From: Bacillota bacterium
GTDB lineage: Bacteria > Bacillota > Clostridia > Acetivibrionales > DSM-2933
Direction of reading: 5' to 3'
DNA: 7,554 bases
NCBI GenBank assembly: GCA_030705945.1
Contig: JAUZPS010000228.1
Location: 1 to 7,554, forward strand
Shown here: positions 1-6,085 of the stretch, piece by piece
Numbering within the stretch: the stretch's first letter is position 1
Layout: each line of letters begins with the position of its first letter
Notes under the pieces: generated by a model
What the model was told of the DNA's origin: nothing
The model's input: the letters and a program-made list of their open reading frames with translations, nothing else
Databases searched by the model: none
Program-made: the position numbers and the translations under genes

Positions 1-288
1 GAAGCTCTGCCTGAAGATTATCGGTTTGTATTTAAAAAAATCCATAAATACATGTGGAGTTTCGCGGCGGGAGACGGCTCTGACATGTTAAGAACTCAGC
101 GCGAATTAATAGAGTTGTTTGAAGCCAGCTCGGCAGACGGCAAGCACATTCTCGACGTGACTGGCGAAGATATTGTCGGGTTCTGTGATGAGTTCTTGCG
201 CGACACAAAAAAGTGGACCGATAACTTTCGCAAAAAATTAAACCGCGACATAATGAATAAAATCGGAAGGGGGAACGACTCTAAATGA
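1..288 (+). CDS. DUF1048 family protein, 5' end cut by window
   Basis: The frame is open from base 1, so the gene starts upstream; 95 residues are visible of a family usually near 110-120, so roughly the first 20-30 are missing. Seen: an LPEDY stretch at the left edge, then a GDGSDML segment, an ELIELFEASSADGK helix, and the C-terminal DVTGEDIVGFCDEFLRD stretch followed by a basic WxxxxRKKLNRDI tail. This order (LPxDY, acidic helix, VTGxDVxxFCDEL-like, KLN) is what I know from DUF1048 proteins, which are small, soluble and helical with no established biochemical role. They often sit between a PadR-type regulator and an ABC exporter. Here the stop codon overlaps the start of the ABC ATPase by four bases (ATGA), so co-translation is likely. 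Inference: an accessory or regulatory protein for the exporter, with a PadR-like gene probably just upstream. An in-frame ATG at 52 would leave only the C-terminal half and is not the start. Confidence 0.8.
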   Translation, partial: EALPEDYRFVFKKIHKYMWSFAAGDGSDMLRTQRELIELFEASSADGKHILDVTGEDIVGFCDEFLRDTKKWTDNFRKKLNRDIMNKIGRGNDSK

Positions 289-1046
289 AAGACATTGCAA
301 TTCAAGTAAAGGATTTAAAAAAATCCTACAAAAAGATAGAAGTCCTGAAAGGCGTCAACTTCGACGCGCAGCGTGGTGAGATTTTCGCATTGCTTGGCTC
401 TAACGGCGCGGGGAAAACGACGATTGTCAAGATACTGTCTACACTTCTAAAAGCAGATAGCGGTAGCGCGAGTGTATGTGGCTTTGATGTCTTTCGGCAG
501 CCGGAAAAAGTCCGCGAGAGCATTAGCCTTACCGGGCAGTTCACCGCTGTGGATGAGGTTCTGAGCGGGAGGGAAAATCTCCTGATGATCGCTAAACTGC
601 GCAGCGTTGCCAATCCTGCCAAGGTCGCTGACAGCCTGCTTGAATGCTTCGGACTGAGCGATGCGGCAAATCGGCGGGCAGTAACGTATTCCGGTGGTAT
701 GAAGCGCAGGCTTGACATAGCGATGAGCCTTGTGGGAGCGCCTGCCGTCATCTTTCTCGACGAGCCGACGACGGGACTTGACCCCGAAGCGCGGATTGAA
801 TTATGGAAAGCCGTCAAGGAACTTGCCAACGGTGGTACGACGATCTTTCTGACCACGCAGTATTTGGATGAAGCGGAACAGCTTGCCGACAAAATCGCTA
901 TCCTGCACGGCGGCGTGATTATCACCAAAGGAACGCTCACGGAGCTCAAAAAACAGTTTCCGCCCGCAAAGGTCGAATACATCGAAAAACAGCAGACCTT
1001 GGAGGAAATATTCCTGCACATCGTTGGCAAAAAGGAGGGAAAATAA
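285..1046 (+). CDS. ABC transporter ATP-binding protein, DrrA type
   Basis: 253 residues form a complete nucleotide-binding domain. Motifs seen: Walker A GSNGAGKTT at 38-46, Q-loop Gln85, signature YSGGM at 135-139, Walker B VIFLDE at 155-160 with catalytic Glu160, D-loop TGLD at 163-166. The switch position carries Gln192 in a TTQYLDEAEQLAD context instead of His. That TTQYLDEA form is typical of the DrrA (daunorubicin-type) exporter ATPases, so it is a subfamily mark and not a defect. The short C-terminus ends with TLEEIFLHIVG, the usual end of such proteins. The protein would sit on the cytoplasmic face and drive the permease encoded immediately after it. The ATG overlaps the DUF1048 stop by four bases and is preceded by a purine-rich GGAAGGGGG site. 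The substrate cannot be read from sequence; drug or toxic lipid export is the inference from the subfamily. Codons are richer in G+C than in genes to the right. Confidence 0.93.
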   Translation: MKDIAIQVKDLKKSYKKIEVLKGVNFDAQRGEIFALLGSNGAGKTTIVKILSTLLKADSGSASVCGFDVFRQPEKVRESISLTGQFTAVDEVLSGRENLLMIAKLRSVANPAKVADSLLECFGLSDAANRRAVTYSGGMKRRLDIAMSLVGAPAVIFLDEPTTGLDPEARIELWKAVKELANGGTTIFLTTQYLDEAEQLADKIAILHGGVIITKGTLTELKKQFPPAKVEYIEKQQTLEEIFLHIVGKKEGK

Positions 1047-1799
1047 ATGAAATTTGCGCGTGACATAAGCGTTATGTTCGGGCGTTCTATGCGCCACATT
1101 TCCCGCAGCATGGACACGATTATTACGACTGCGATCATGCCCATCGCAATGATGCTCCTGTTCGTCTATGTGTTAGGCGGCGCAATACAGGCGGGGACGG
1201 ACAACTATGTGAATTTCTTATTGCCGGGTATCCTGCTGATTGCAATCGCCAGCGGCATCTCATATACGGCGTACAGACTGTTTCAAGATGTACAGAAAGG
1301 TATATTTGAACGGTTTCATTCGATGCCGATCCACCATTCCGCGGTGCTGTGGGGCCATGTTCTGACCTCTCTGGTTTCCAATGTCATTTCGGTCATCGTT
1401 ATCATTCTCGTTTCGCTCATTATGGGATTCCGTTCATCTGCGGGTGTGTTCTCTTGGCTGGCTGTTGCCGGAATACTCATACTGTTTACACTGACTCTGA
1501 CGTGGATTGCCGCGATCGCCGGGCTATCCGCAAAATCCGTTGAAGGCGCGAGCGCTTTCTCTTATCCGCTCATTTTTCTTCCGTTCATAAGTTCCGCGTT
1601 CGTTCCGACGAACACCATGCCCGCCGCAGTCCGTGTATTTGCGGAGAATCAGCCGGTAACCTCGATTGTAAATACCATACGCTCGTTACTATCTTGTCAG
1701 CCAGTCGGCAACGATATATGGATCGCCCTCGTGTGGTGTGTCGGTATCATGGCTGTTGCTTACCTATTCGCGATGAAAGCATATCGTCGCATGATTTGA
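1047..1799 (+). CDS. ABC-2 type multidrug exporter permease, DrrB type
   Basis: 250 residues with about six hydrophobic spans, near 24-45, 56-78, 104-127, 136-160, 170-187 and 224-244, so an integral inner-membrane protein. Seen family marks: a FERFHSMPI stretch after span 2, and a block at 191-215 containing MPAAVRVFAENQPVT and then an NTIRSLL stretch. This P-xxAxxQP-T-NxxR signature is characteristic of ABC-2 / DrrB exporters. There is no fused ATPase domain; the half-transporter would pair with the preceding ATPase, probably as a 2+2 complex. The start codon follows the ATPase stop with no gap and has a strong AAAGGAGGG site at 1031-1039 lying inside the ATPase gene, so each cistron has its own initiation signal. 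The operon appears to end here. The substrate is unknown; efflux of a hydrophobic drug is an inference from the family. Confidence 0.92.
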   Translation: MKFARDISVMFGRSMRHISRSMDTIITTAIMPIAMMLLFVYVLGGAIQAGTDNYVNFLLPGILLIAIASGISYTAYRLFQDVQKGIFERFHSMPIHHSAVLWGHVLTSLVSNVISVIVIILVSLIMGFRSSAGVFSWLAVAGILILFTLTLTWIAAIAGLSAKSVEGASAFSYPLIFLPFISSAFVPTNTMPAAVRVFAENQPVTSIVNTIRSLLSCQPVGNDIWIALVWCVGIMAVAYLFAMKAYRRMI

Positions 1800-1808
1800 A
1801 AATTAAAT

Positions 1809-1829
1809 AAATAATAAATAATAAATAAT
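1809..1829. repeat. three tandem copies of AAATAAT
   Basis: Three perfect head-to-tail heptamers lie directly behind the permease stop codon, with extra AAAT units just before them. Slippage-prone simple sequence; no function can be assigned. Confidence 0.75.
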
Positions 1830-1916
1830 TAAAGTTTGAAAAAGTATCAGGGAATACATTTTCATGTCGGGTAGAATATCTTTAATGGGAATTTAGTAAT
1901 ATTACATTTATGTTAA

Positions 1917-1966
1917 ATCAAATTATAAAAATATTGCAAAATGTTCAAATATTTTTATAATTTGAT
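1917..1966. repeat. perfect 19-bp inverted repeat with 12-base loop
   Basis: The left arm at 1917-1935 reads atcaaattataaaaatatt and the right arm at 1948-1966 is its exact reverse complement; the loop is 1936-1947. The arms hold a single G/C pair each, so this is not a classical GC-rich terminator. It lies 118 bases behind the permease gene. Possibilities are a weak bidirectional terminator, a small non-autonomous element, or a protein-binding site. The symmetry is seen; the role is open. Confidence 0.8.
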
Positions 1967-2101
1967 GTTGATTTTTATATTAAAATCCGATAGCATTATT
2001 TATTAGACAAGAAGTATATAAATGGTAAAAAAGTATTATCCTAAGTTCTAAACAGTTAAATGAAGAATTAATTTAGTTTAACGGGGGTTTTGGACGAGGA
2101 G

Positions 2102-2123
2102 AATCAGAGATTATCTCTTGATT
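2102..2123. promoter_or_regulatory. hairpin/operator-like palindrome upstream of the LRR-SLH gene
   Basis: AGAGA-TTA-TCTCT (2106-2118) is a perfect palindrome around a TTA centre. With one bulged T (2119) the pairing extends through AATC/GATT to 2102 and 2123. Its right end overlaps TTGATT (2118-2123), a possible -35 hexamer followed 18-20 bases later by AT-only -10-like hexamers (AATATA or TATATA). An operator overlapping a promoter, or a leader hairpin, are both compatible. In such AT-rich DNA the promoter assignment is weak. Confidence 0.3.
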
Positions 2124-2226
2124 ATACTTTAATTTGAATTAAATATATATTTTGTGATTTTTAATTTTGGTAAATTGTTTCTCACAGGACATAATTTATA
2201 GATATCTTCAAGGGGGAAGTAAAAAT

Positions 2227-4611
2227 ATGAGAAGAAACATTAAAAGAAGCTTTAGAGTTATGGCTGCAGTCATGGCTTGTATTCTGATTGCCCAATTATT
2301 TGTTGGGATAAATTTTGCAAGCCCTCAATTACCGGATTGGTTGGATAAAGAAGTGAGGTCTGGTCTCAATAAGGACACGGGAGAAATCACCCAAAATGAT
2401 CTGGACAGTATTAAAACCCTCGACATATCAGGAAAGAATATTGTTGACATAAGCACAGTATCTCAGTTAAGTAATTTGGTAACCTTGAACATCTCAGGGA
2501 ATGGGGTTTTAGATTTATCTCCTGTTTCATCACTTTCAAAACTGGAAGTCCTAATAGCCAATAACAATTTAATAAACAGTCTCGAACCATTGAAGAATCT
2601 GACGTCATTAAAAAAGCTTTCCTTGACAAAAAATGATCTTAGCGACATAAAGCCTTTGGAGAATCTCCAGAAACTTACATCACTGTTTCTTAAGGACAAT
2701 GATAAAATAATAGACTTCAGTCCGACAAACGTTTATTATCCAAATCTTACAGAAAAGGATTTTATATATCTGCCTCCATGGCTTGAAGAACAAGTCAGAC
2801 TTGAACTTAATAAGGAAACAGGTGATATCACTTCTTCAGATCTTGATGATGTAAAAAGTCTTGGTTTTAATACAAGTGACTTGGATTTGAGATATTTGTG
2901 GCAGTTTAAGAACATTGAAGCTCTTTATCTCTCTGACTGTGGTTTAAGTGATATAAGCCCTTTGGCAAAGTTTGACAAGATTGAATCTCTCACCTTAACC
3001 AACAATAAAATCAGTGACATCTCAGCAGTTTCAAACATGAAAGAATTAAAAGAGCTTTACATAATTGACAATAATTTGTCTGATTTAAGTCCGTTATCCA
3101 ATTTGAACAAGCTCGAAGAAATATACATGTCAGGAAATTCTGTAAGTAATATTGGGCCATTGGCAAATCTTTCAAACCTGAATTCGTTATATGCTGAAAA
3201 TAATAAAATTGAAAATATAAGCGCAATTTCCGGTTTGAATAAAATTGAGCATCTGGATTTATCCAATAATAAAATTAATGATTTTAGTCCTATTAGCAAG
3301 CTTTCAAATTTGCATGAGTTAAGCCTCAATAGAACCGGATTGACAGACTTGGGTTTTCTGGCGGGATTAACCGGATTGACAGACCTTAGAGTCTGTGAAA
3401 ACAAAATAAACAATATAACTCCAGTGAGCGGATTGATCAATCTGAATATTTTATTTCTGGCAGGTAATCAGATAAAGGATATAACACCATTGGGGCAGTT
3501 AAATAACCTTGGAATGCTATATCTGTTGAATGGTTATAACGAAAGCAATGAAATGGTATACTATGGCAATCCTATTGAAGATTTCAGCCCTATCACACAA
3601 AAGGAGATAAATGATATCGATATTCATCCATCGGAATTTTATATAAATATATTTGGTCCTGATGAATCGACGAAGGTTGTTGAGAATACTCCTCTGTTAA
3701 TAAGGGTTCAAGGGGCTGGTATGAAGTCTAAAAATATCAACATAACAATGACAGATCCAAATGGCAAGGATACATTAATTGGAACAAAGTCAGAAAATGA
3801 TTTTACATTGAGCGTTACTTTTCCGACGTCAGGGGAATATACTTTAAAGGCGCAATTGAGCGAAAATCCTCAAAATATTGTTGTTAATAGTTCAGAAGTG
3901 AAAGTAAATGTAGATAAACAAACTGGTGTTTCAACTCCAACAGGAATTGTATCTACACAAACTGTCACACCGACGCCAACTGGTTCTTCCCAAACAGCTA
4001 CACCAACACCAACAACCACTCCAACCTCAACGGTGAAACCTACAGTTGTTGTAGAGGAAGGAAAGAAAACGCCAGGAAGTGGCGCGGCGTTTACCGATAT
4101 AAACAAACATTGGGCGAAGGAATTTATATTGGATCTGGTTGATAAGAATATTATTACCGGATATAAAAATGGAACATTTAAGCCAAATAAATATGTAACA
4201 AGGCAGGAACTTGCAGTAATTATAGTAAAAGCTCTGGGTTTGAAGCCCATAGATGGAAATACAGGTTTCAAGGATGATAATAGAATACCTGCATGGGCAA
4301 AGGGGTATGTTAAAGCAGCTCTTGAAAACGATATTATAAATGGATATAAAGATGGCAAATTTAAAGGTCCCAATCAATGCAGCCGTCAGGAAATTATTGT
4401 CGTGATTTCCAAAGCCTTTGAACTTGGCGCAATGGACGGGAATTTGAATTTCAAGGATTCGAAGAAAATCGGCAGCTGGGCTAAGGATTATATTGTAAAC
4501 GCAGTGGATTTAGAGATTATAAAGGGCTATAAGGACAACACATTTCTACCTAAAAAGAGCGTAACCAGGGCAGAAGCTTGTAAAATGATTTACAATGCAA
4601 TGAATGTATGA
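2227..4611 (+). CDS. secreted leucine-rich-repeat surface protein with three C-terminal SLH modules
   Basis: 794 residues. Residues 1-32: signal peptide (basic MRRNIKR, hydrophobic core, probable cleavage near FAS). 35-70: cap beginning LPDWL. 71-158: four 22-residue SDS22/internalin-type LRRs. 182-215: a second cap beginning LPPWL, then a LWQF turn. 239-436: nine more 22-residue LRRs. About 468-562: beta-rich Ig-like or Big-like domain. 565-615: Thr/Pro linker. SLH modules at about 621-672, 680-733 and 741-794, with TRQE, SRQE and TRAE at the conserved binding position. SLH modules anchor proteins non-covalently to pyruvylated secondary wall polymer, so the LRR arm should project outward to bind a protein or glycan ligand; the ligand is unknown. 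ATG 2227 is preferred over TTG 2167 because AGGGGGAAG stands just ahead of it and the signal peptide begins there. AT-rich codon use matches the right part of the window. Apparently monocistronic. Confidence 0.93.
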   Translation: MRRNIKRSFRVMAAVMACILIAQLFVGINFASPQLPDWLDKEVRSGLNKDTGEITQNDLDSIKTLDISGKNIVDISTVSQLSNLVTLNISGNGVLDLSPVSSLSKLEVLIANNNLINSLEPLKNLTSLKKLSLTKNDLSDIKPLENLQKLTSLFLKDNDKIIDFSPTNVYYPNLTEKDFIYLPPWLEEQVRLELNKETGDITSSDLDDVKSLGFNTSDLDLRYLWQFKNIEALYLSDCGLSDISPLAKFDKIESLTLTNNKISDISAVSNMKELKELYIIDNNLSDLSPLSNLNKLEEIYMSGNSVSNIGPLANLSNLNSLYAENNKIENISAISGLNKIEHLDLSNNKINDFSPISKLSNLHELSLNRTGLTDLGFLAGLTGLTDLRVCENKINNITPVSGLINLNILFLAGNQIKDITPLGQLNNLGMLYLLNGYNESNEMVYYGNPIEDFSPITQKEINDIDIHPSEFYINIFGPDESTKVVENTPLLIRVQGAGMKSKNINITMTDPNGKDTLIGTKSENDFTLSVTFPTSGEYTLKAQLSENPQNIVVNSSEVKVNVDKQTGVSTPTGIVSTQTVTPTPTGSSQTATPTPTTTPTSTVKPTVVVEEGKKTPGSGAAFTDINKHWAKEFILDLVDKNIITGYKNGTFKPNKYVTRQELAVIIVKALGLKPIDGNTGFKDDNRIPAWAKGYVKAALENDIINGYKDGKFKGPNQCSRQEIIVVISKAFELGAMDGNLNFKDSKKIGSWAKDYIVNAVDLEIIKGYKDNTFLPKKSVTRAEACKMIYNAMNV
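3333..3384 (+). repeat. 16-bp direct repeat inside the LRR coding region
   Basis: aaccggattgacagac occurs at 3333-3348 and again at 3369-3384, 36 bases (12 codons) apart and in frame, encoding TGLTDL twice in one LRR. The 36-base period is not the 66-base LRR period, so it is a local duplication or conversion and not simply two adjacent LRR units. Confidence 0.85.
3979..4041 (+). other. Thr/Pro-rich linker coding segment
   Basis: Low-complexity stretch built on acaccaacacca-like units that encodes TPTPT runs between the beta-rich domain and the first SLH module. Such linkers are usual in clostridial cell-surface and cellulosomal proteins, act as flexible spacers and are often O-glycosylated. 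The repetitive DNA would tend to vary in length between strains. Confidence 0.7.
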
Positions 4612-4617
4612 CCCAAC

Positions 4618-4647
4618 TACAGTTTGTCCAAATTGTATGAAACTGTA
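4618..4647 (+). repeat. 8-bp inverted repeat after the LRR-SLH gene
   Basis: TACAGTTT (4618-4625) and AAACTGTA (4640-4647) are exact reverse complements with a 14-base loop, beginning seven bases after the stop codon. No T-run follows, so it is at best a weak transcript-end hairpin. Confidence 0.4.
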
Positions 4648-4672
4648 CTGTGTCGGAAAAAGATTAATTTGA

Positions 4673-4819
4673 GTGACAGTTAGAAAAATACAAAACATTA
4701 AGACAGATATCATATATAAAAATAATAAAGATGATGCTCATGTTAAGTCAAAAGGACAGCAGGAAGTATCGGTAAGAGGAAAGATTCCAATTACAGCAAT
4801 CAGCGGGAATATTCCATAA
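4673..4819 (+). CDS. possible small ORF, 48 residues, GTG start
   Basis: Open frame that would start at GTG 4673 and stop at TAA 4817-4819. The product is basic and hydrophilic, with KNNKDDAHVKSKGQQ followed by EVSVRGKIPITAISGNIP. The composition is protein-like, but I recognise no family. There is no good ribosome binding site; GGAAAAAG lies about 13 bases ahead. The same frame is open upstream to ATG 4604 apart from one TGA at 4670-4672. The stop overlaps the ATG of the next small frame by one base (TAATG), a spacing usual for translational coupling. It could be a real small protein, the remains of a longer gene, or chance. Confidence 0.25.
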   Translation: MTVRKIQNIKTDIIYKNNKDDAHVKSKGQQEVSVRGKIPITAISGNIP

Positions 4820-4932
4820 TGACTAATAAAGAAATTCAATTATTATATGAGATAATAAAACAGATAAAACCAGATATAAGTATTCCTCTTCGTTTTGGAG
4901 AACCGTTAAATCATCAGAAGTTTGAAAACTAA
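4819..4932 (+). CDS. possible small ORF, 37 residues
   Basis: ATG 4819 to TAA 4930-4932, giving MTNKEIQLLYEIIKQIKPDI then a SIPLRFGEPLNHQKFEN tail: an amphipathic helix and a short polar end, with no signal peptide and no known motif. A weak GGGAAT stands eight bases upstream and the start overlaps the preceding small frame by one base. The frame ends just before the hairpin at 4936-4971. Small size and weak initiation signals make it uncertain. Confidence 0.22.
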   Translation: MTNKEIQLLYEIIKQIKPDISIPLRFGEPLNHQKFEN

Positions 4933-4935
4933 AAT

Positions 4936-4971
4936 AAGCGCAGGTAGACCAGATAAGTTTACTTGCGCCTT
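4936..4971 (-). terminator. intrinsic terminator of the DUF2935 gene
   Basis: AAGCGCAGGTA (4936-4946) pairs with TACTTGCGCCTT (4960-4971) around a 13-base loop, with one bulge and one mismatch. Read on the minus strand, the stem starts 15 bases after the DUF2935 stop and is followed by a T-rich TTATTTTAGTTTT tract, as expected for a Rho-independent terminator. The plus-strand side lacks a T-run, so it probably works mainly for the minus-strand gene. Confidence 0.75.
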
Positions 4972-4985
4972 ACTGATTAAATTAT

Positions 4986-5909
4986 TTATGCTTTAAATTC
5001 CTGCAATTCCTTCAAAAAGTGATTTGCCTCTCTCAGTACATGGTCGCTGAGCAAAGGCAAAATAATTGAGCGGATTTTACATTCAAGAATACCAAGTGTA
5101 CCTTGCACTTTAAAATTCCGGATATTTGTTGTAGCAGTAATACTATTATTGGTAACTTCAGGCAGGAGTTGAATCTGGTCATAGGCTTTTCTGGCGGCAT
5201 TGGTCAATTCATCGAATTCTCCCGCAAACCCATTGGCTTTCTTAATCAGTTCTTCTTCAGTAGGGTCAAGGAGTCCTCGTATAAACCTTGCATGTTCTCC
5301 CATAATTCTGTTCCAGAATATCTCACCCATTGCGGCTGTTTTGGGTCCATCATGCAGGCTCTGGTGGTTTTGCAGTGTCTGCAGGTGTTCAAGGTAATGC
5401 TCTGCCTCTCGTGTCACATGATCAAGCATGAGGGGATAGATGCTGGTAAACATTTTACAGTTTAATACGTTTGCAAGGAGCATTTTTTGTGTTTGAATTG
5501 AAGACGTGAGTAATGTTATGATCTGTTGATTAAGTATATTTACCGACTGTTCTATCATGGGATTAGTTGTGGTGACAGCATTATTCATCAATGAAGCTTC
5601 CATTTGTGTAATGTAGGTATTGATTGGCAGACCTGTGTAATATTGCGTCGCTATCTCTGCGTTCAGAGTATATGGTGTAATTATATCCCCTGCCGCCAGT
5701 GATTGTGGTGATACTATGCCATTTGCCAGTGATACTGTATTAATTAACAATTGTTCAAAATTGTTTTTCGTATTCATCAATGGCAGTACCATGCTTGAAT
5801 CCCTTACTGTAAGGGCAGTACTGGCAAATATCAGATGTTCTTTCATAATTCGTAGAAAAAAGAGATTCGTTTCAATAGATTGTCTTACATATTCTATTCC
5901 AGTCAACAT
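4986..5909 (-). CDS. DUF2935 domain protein, two-fold duplicated helical bundle
   Basis: 307 residues, all-helical in character, no signal peptide and no membrane span, so probably cytoplasmic or spore-associated. Two related halves are visible. Half 1 has Glu13, then LRIMKEH with Glu24-His25, and later LDHVTREAEHYLEHL with His164, Glu168, His171. Half 2 has Glu196, then FWNRIMGEHARFIRGLLDP with Glu205-His206, and LSDHVLREANHFLKEL with His290, Glu294, His297. This repeated E...EH...HxxxExxH pattern is that of DUF2935, a Firmicutes family with a ferritin-like fold in which these residues can bind metal; the biological role is not established. A strong AGGAGG (minus strand, 5916-5921) stands six bases before the ATG, and a terminator follows the stop, so it appears monocistronic. 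It is divergent from the radical SAM gene. Confidence 0.88.
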   Translation of the reverse strand: MLTGIEYVRQSIETNLFFLRIMKEHLIFASTALTVRDSSMVLPLMNTKNNFEQLLINTVSLANGIVSPQSLAAGDIITPYTLNAEIATQYYTGLPINTYITQMEASLMNNAVTTTNPMIEQSVNILNQQIITLLTSSIQTQKMLLANVLNCKMFTSIYPLMLDHVTREAEHYLEHLQTLQNHQSLHDGPKTAAMGEIFWNRIMGEHARFIRGLLDPTEEELIKKANGFAGEFDELTNAARKAYDQIQLLPEVTNNSITATTNIRNFKVQGTLGILECKIRSIILPLLSDHVLREANHFLKELQEFKA

Positions 5910-6085
5910 AATATACCTCCTGCTGCATGCGGTTTATGCGCATACTAATATAATATATACTATGTTAACTTTACATAAAGCGGTGCTTGTTTTTTTCAGA
6001 CTATGCGCTTAAACTTAGGAGTCTTGGCTGACAGAAGTCTTAAGAAAGCAAATTTGTGAAAATTCTTGAGGAAAAGAGATTGTAG
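5910..6085. other. divergent intergenic region between DUF2935 and radical SAM genes
   Basis: 176 bases that must hold the outward promoters. Seen are the DUF2935 ribosome binding site, a perfect palindrome TATGCGCATA (5935-5944) inside the DUF2935 leader, an AT-only stretch at 5948-5963, and a T-run at 5990-5996. No clear sigma-A promoter pair stands out for the radical SAM gene. Confidence 0.5.
5956..5964 (-). promoter_or_regulatory. candidate -10 element of the DUF2935 gene
   Basis: On the minus strand this reads CATAGTATA, which fits the CATAnnnTA -10 pattern of the mother-cell sporulation factor sigma-K. An AC dinucleotide lies 18 bases upstream, slightly farther than the usual 16-17. 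The same area also has TTAACA, five of six matches to a sigma-A -35 box, but with poorly spaced -10 choices. Weak; AT-rich DNA produces such matches easily. Confidence 0.2.

Larger units (their letters stand above)
1800..2226. other. AT-rich intergenic region between exporter operon and surface-protein gene
   Basis: About 430 bases with no convincing coding frame. It contains a triple AAATAAT repeat, a perfect 19-bp inverted repeat (1917-1966), a hairpin at 2102-2123 close to a weak promoter-like hexamer, and the ribosome binding site AGGGGGAAG (2211-2219) for the next gene. A TTG at 2167 is in frame with the downstream gene but lacks a ribosome binding site. The long leader and local structures would allow transcriptional control, but I recognise no named riboswitch. 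Confidence 0.6.

Noticed and set aside
326..1144. 272-codon minus-strand open frame opposite the ABC ATPase
   Set aside because: It is the antisense shadow of a gene with complete Walker and signature motifs. Its translation is Ser/Arg-rich with no recognisable domain.
2082..2126. GGGGG-containing leader that might be a riboswitch
   Set aside because: Compared by memory with c-di-GMP, fluoride, guanidine and other clostridial aptamers, no conserved core matched; only a simple hairpin remains.
2167..2226. Upstream TTG start adding 20 residues to the LRR-SLH protein
   Set aside because: No ribosome binding site precedes it, and the extension would put polar residues before a normal signal peptide that begins at ATG 2227 behind AGGGGGAAG.
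2437..3534. Regular spaced motifs that could suggest a CRISPR array or satellite
   Set aside because: The 66-base periodicity comes from protein-level LRRs; the DNA of the units is diverged and there is no constant repeat with unique spacers.
3870..4373. 167-codon minus-strand open frame opposite the linker and SLH modules
   Set aside because: It mirrors the Thr/Pro linker as a Val/Gly repeat and has no ribosome binding site; the plus-strand SLH reading is unmistakable.
5103..5465. 120-codon plus-strand open frame inside the DUF2935 gene
   Set aside because: Antisense to a conserved family with its own ribosome binding site and terminator. The translation shows no family features.
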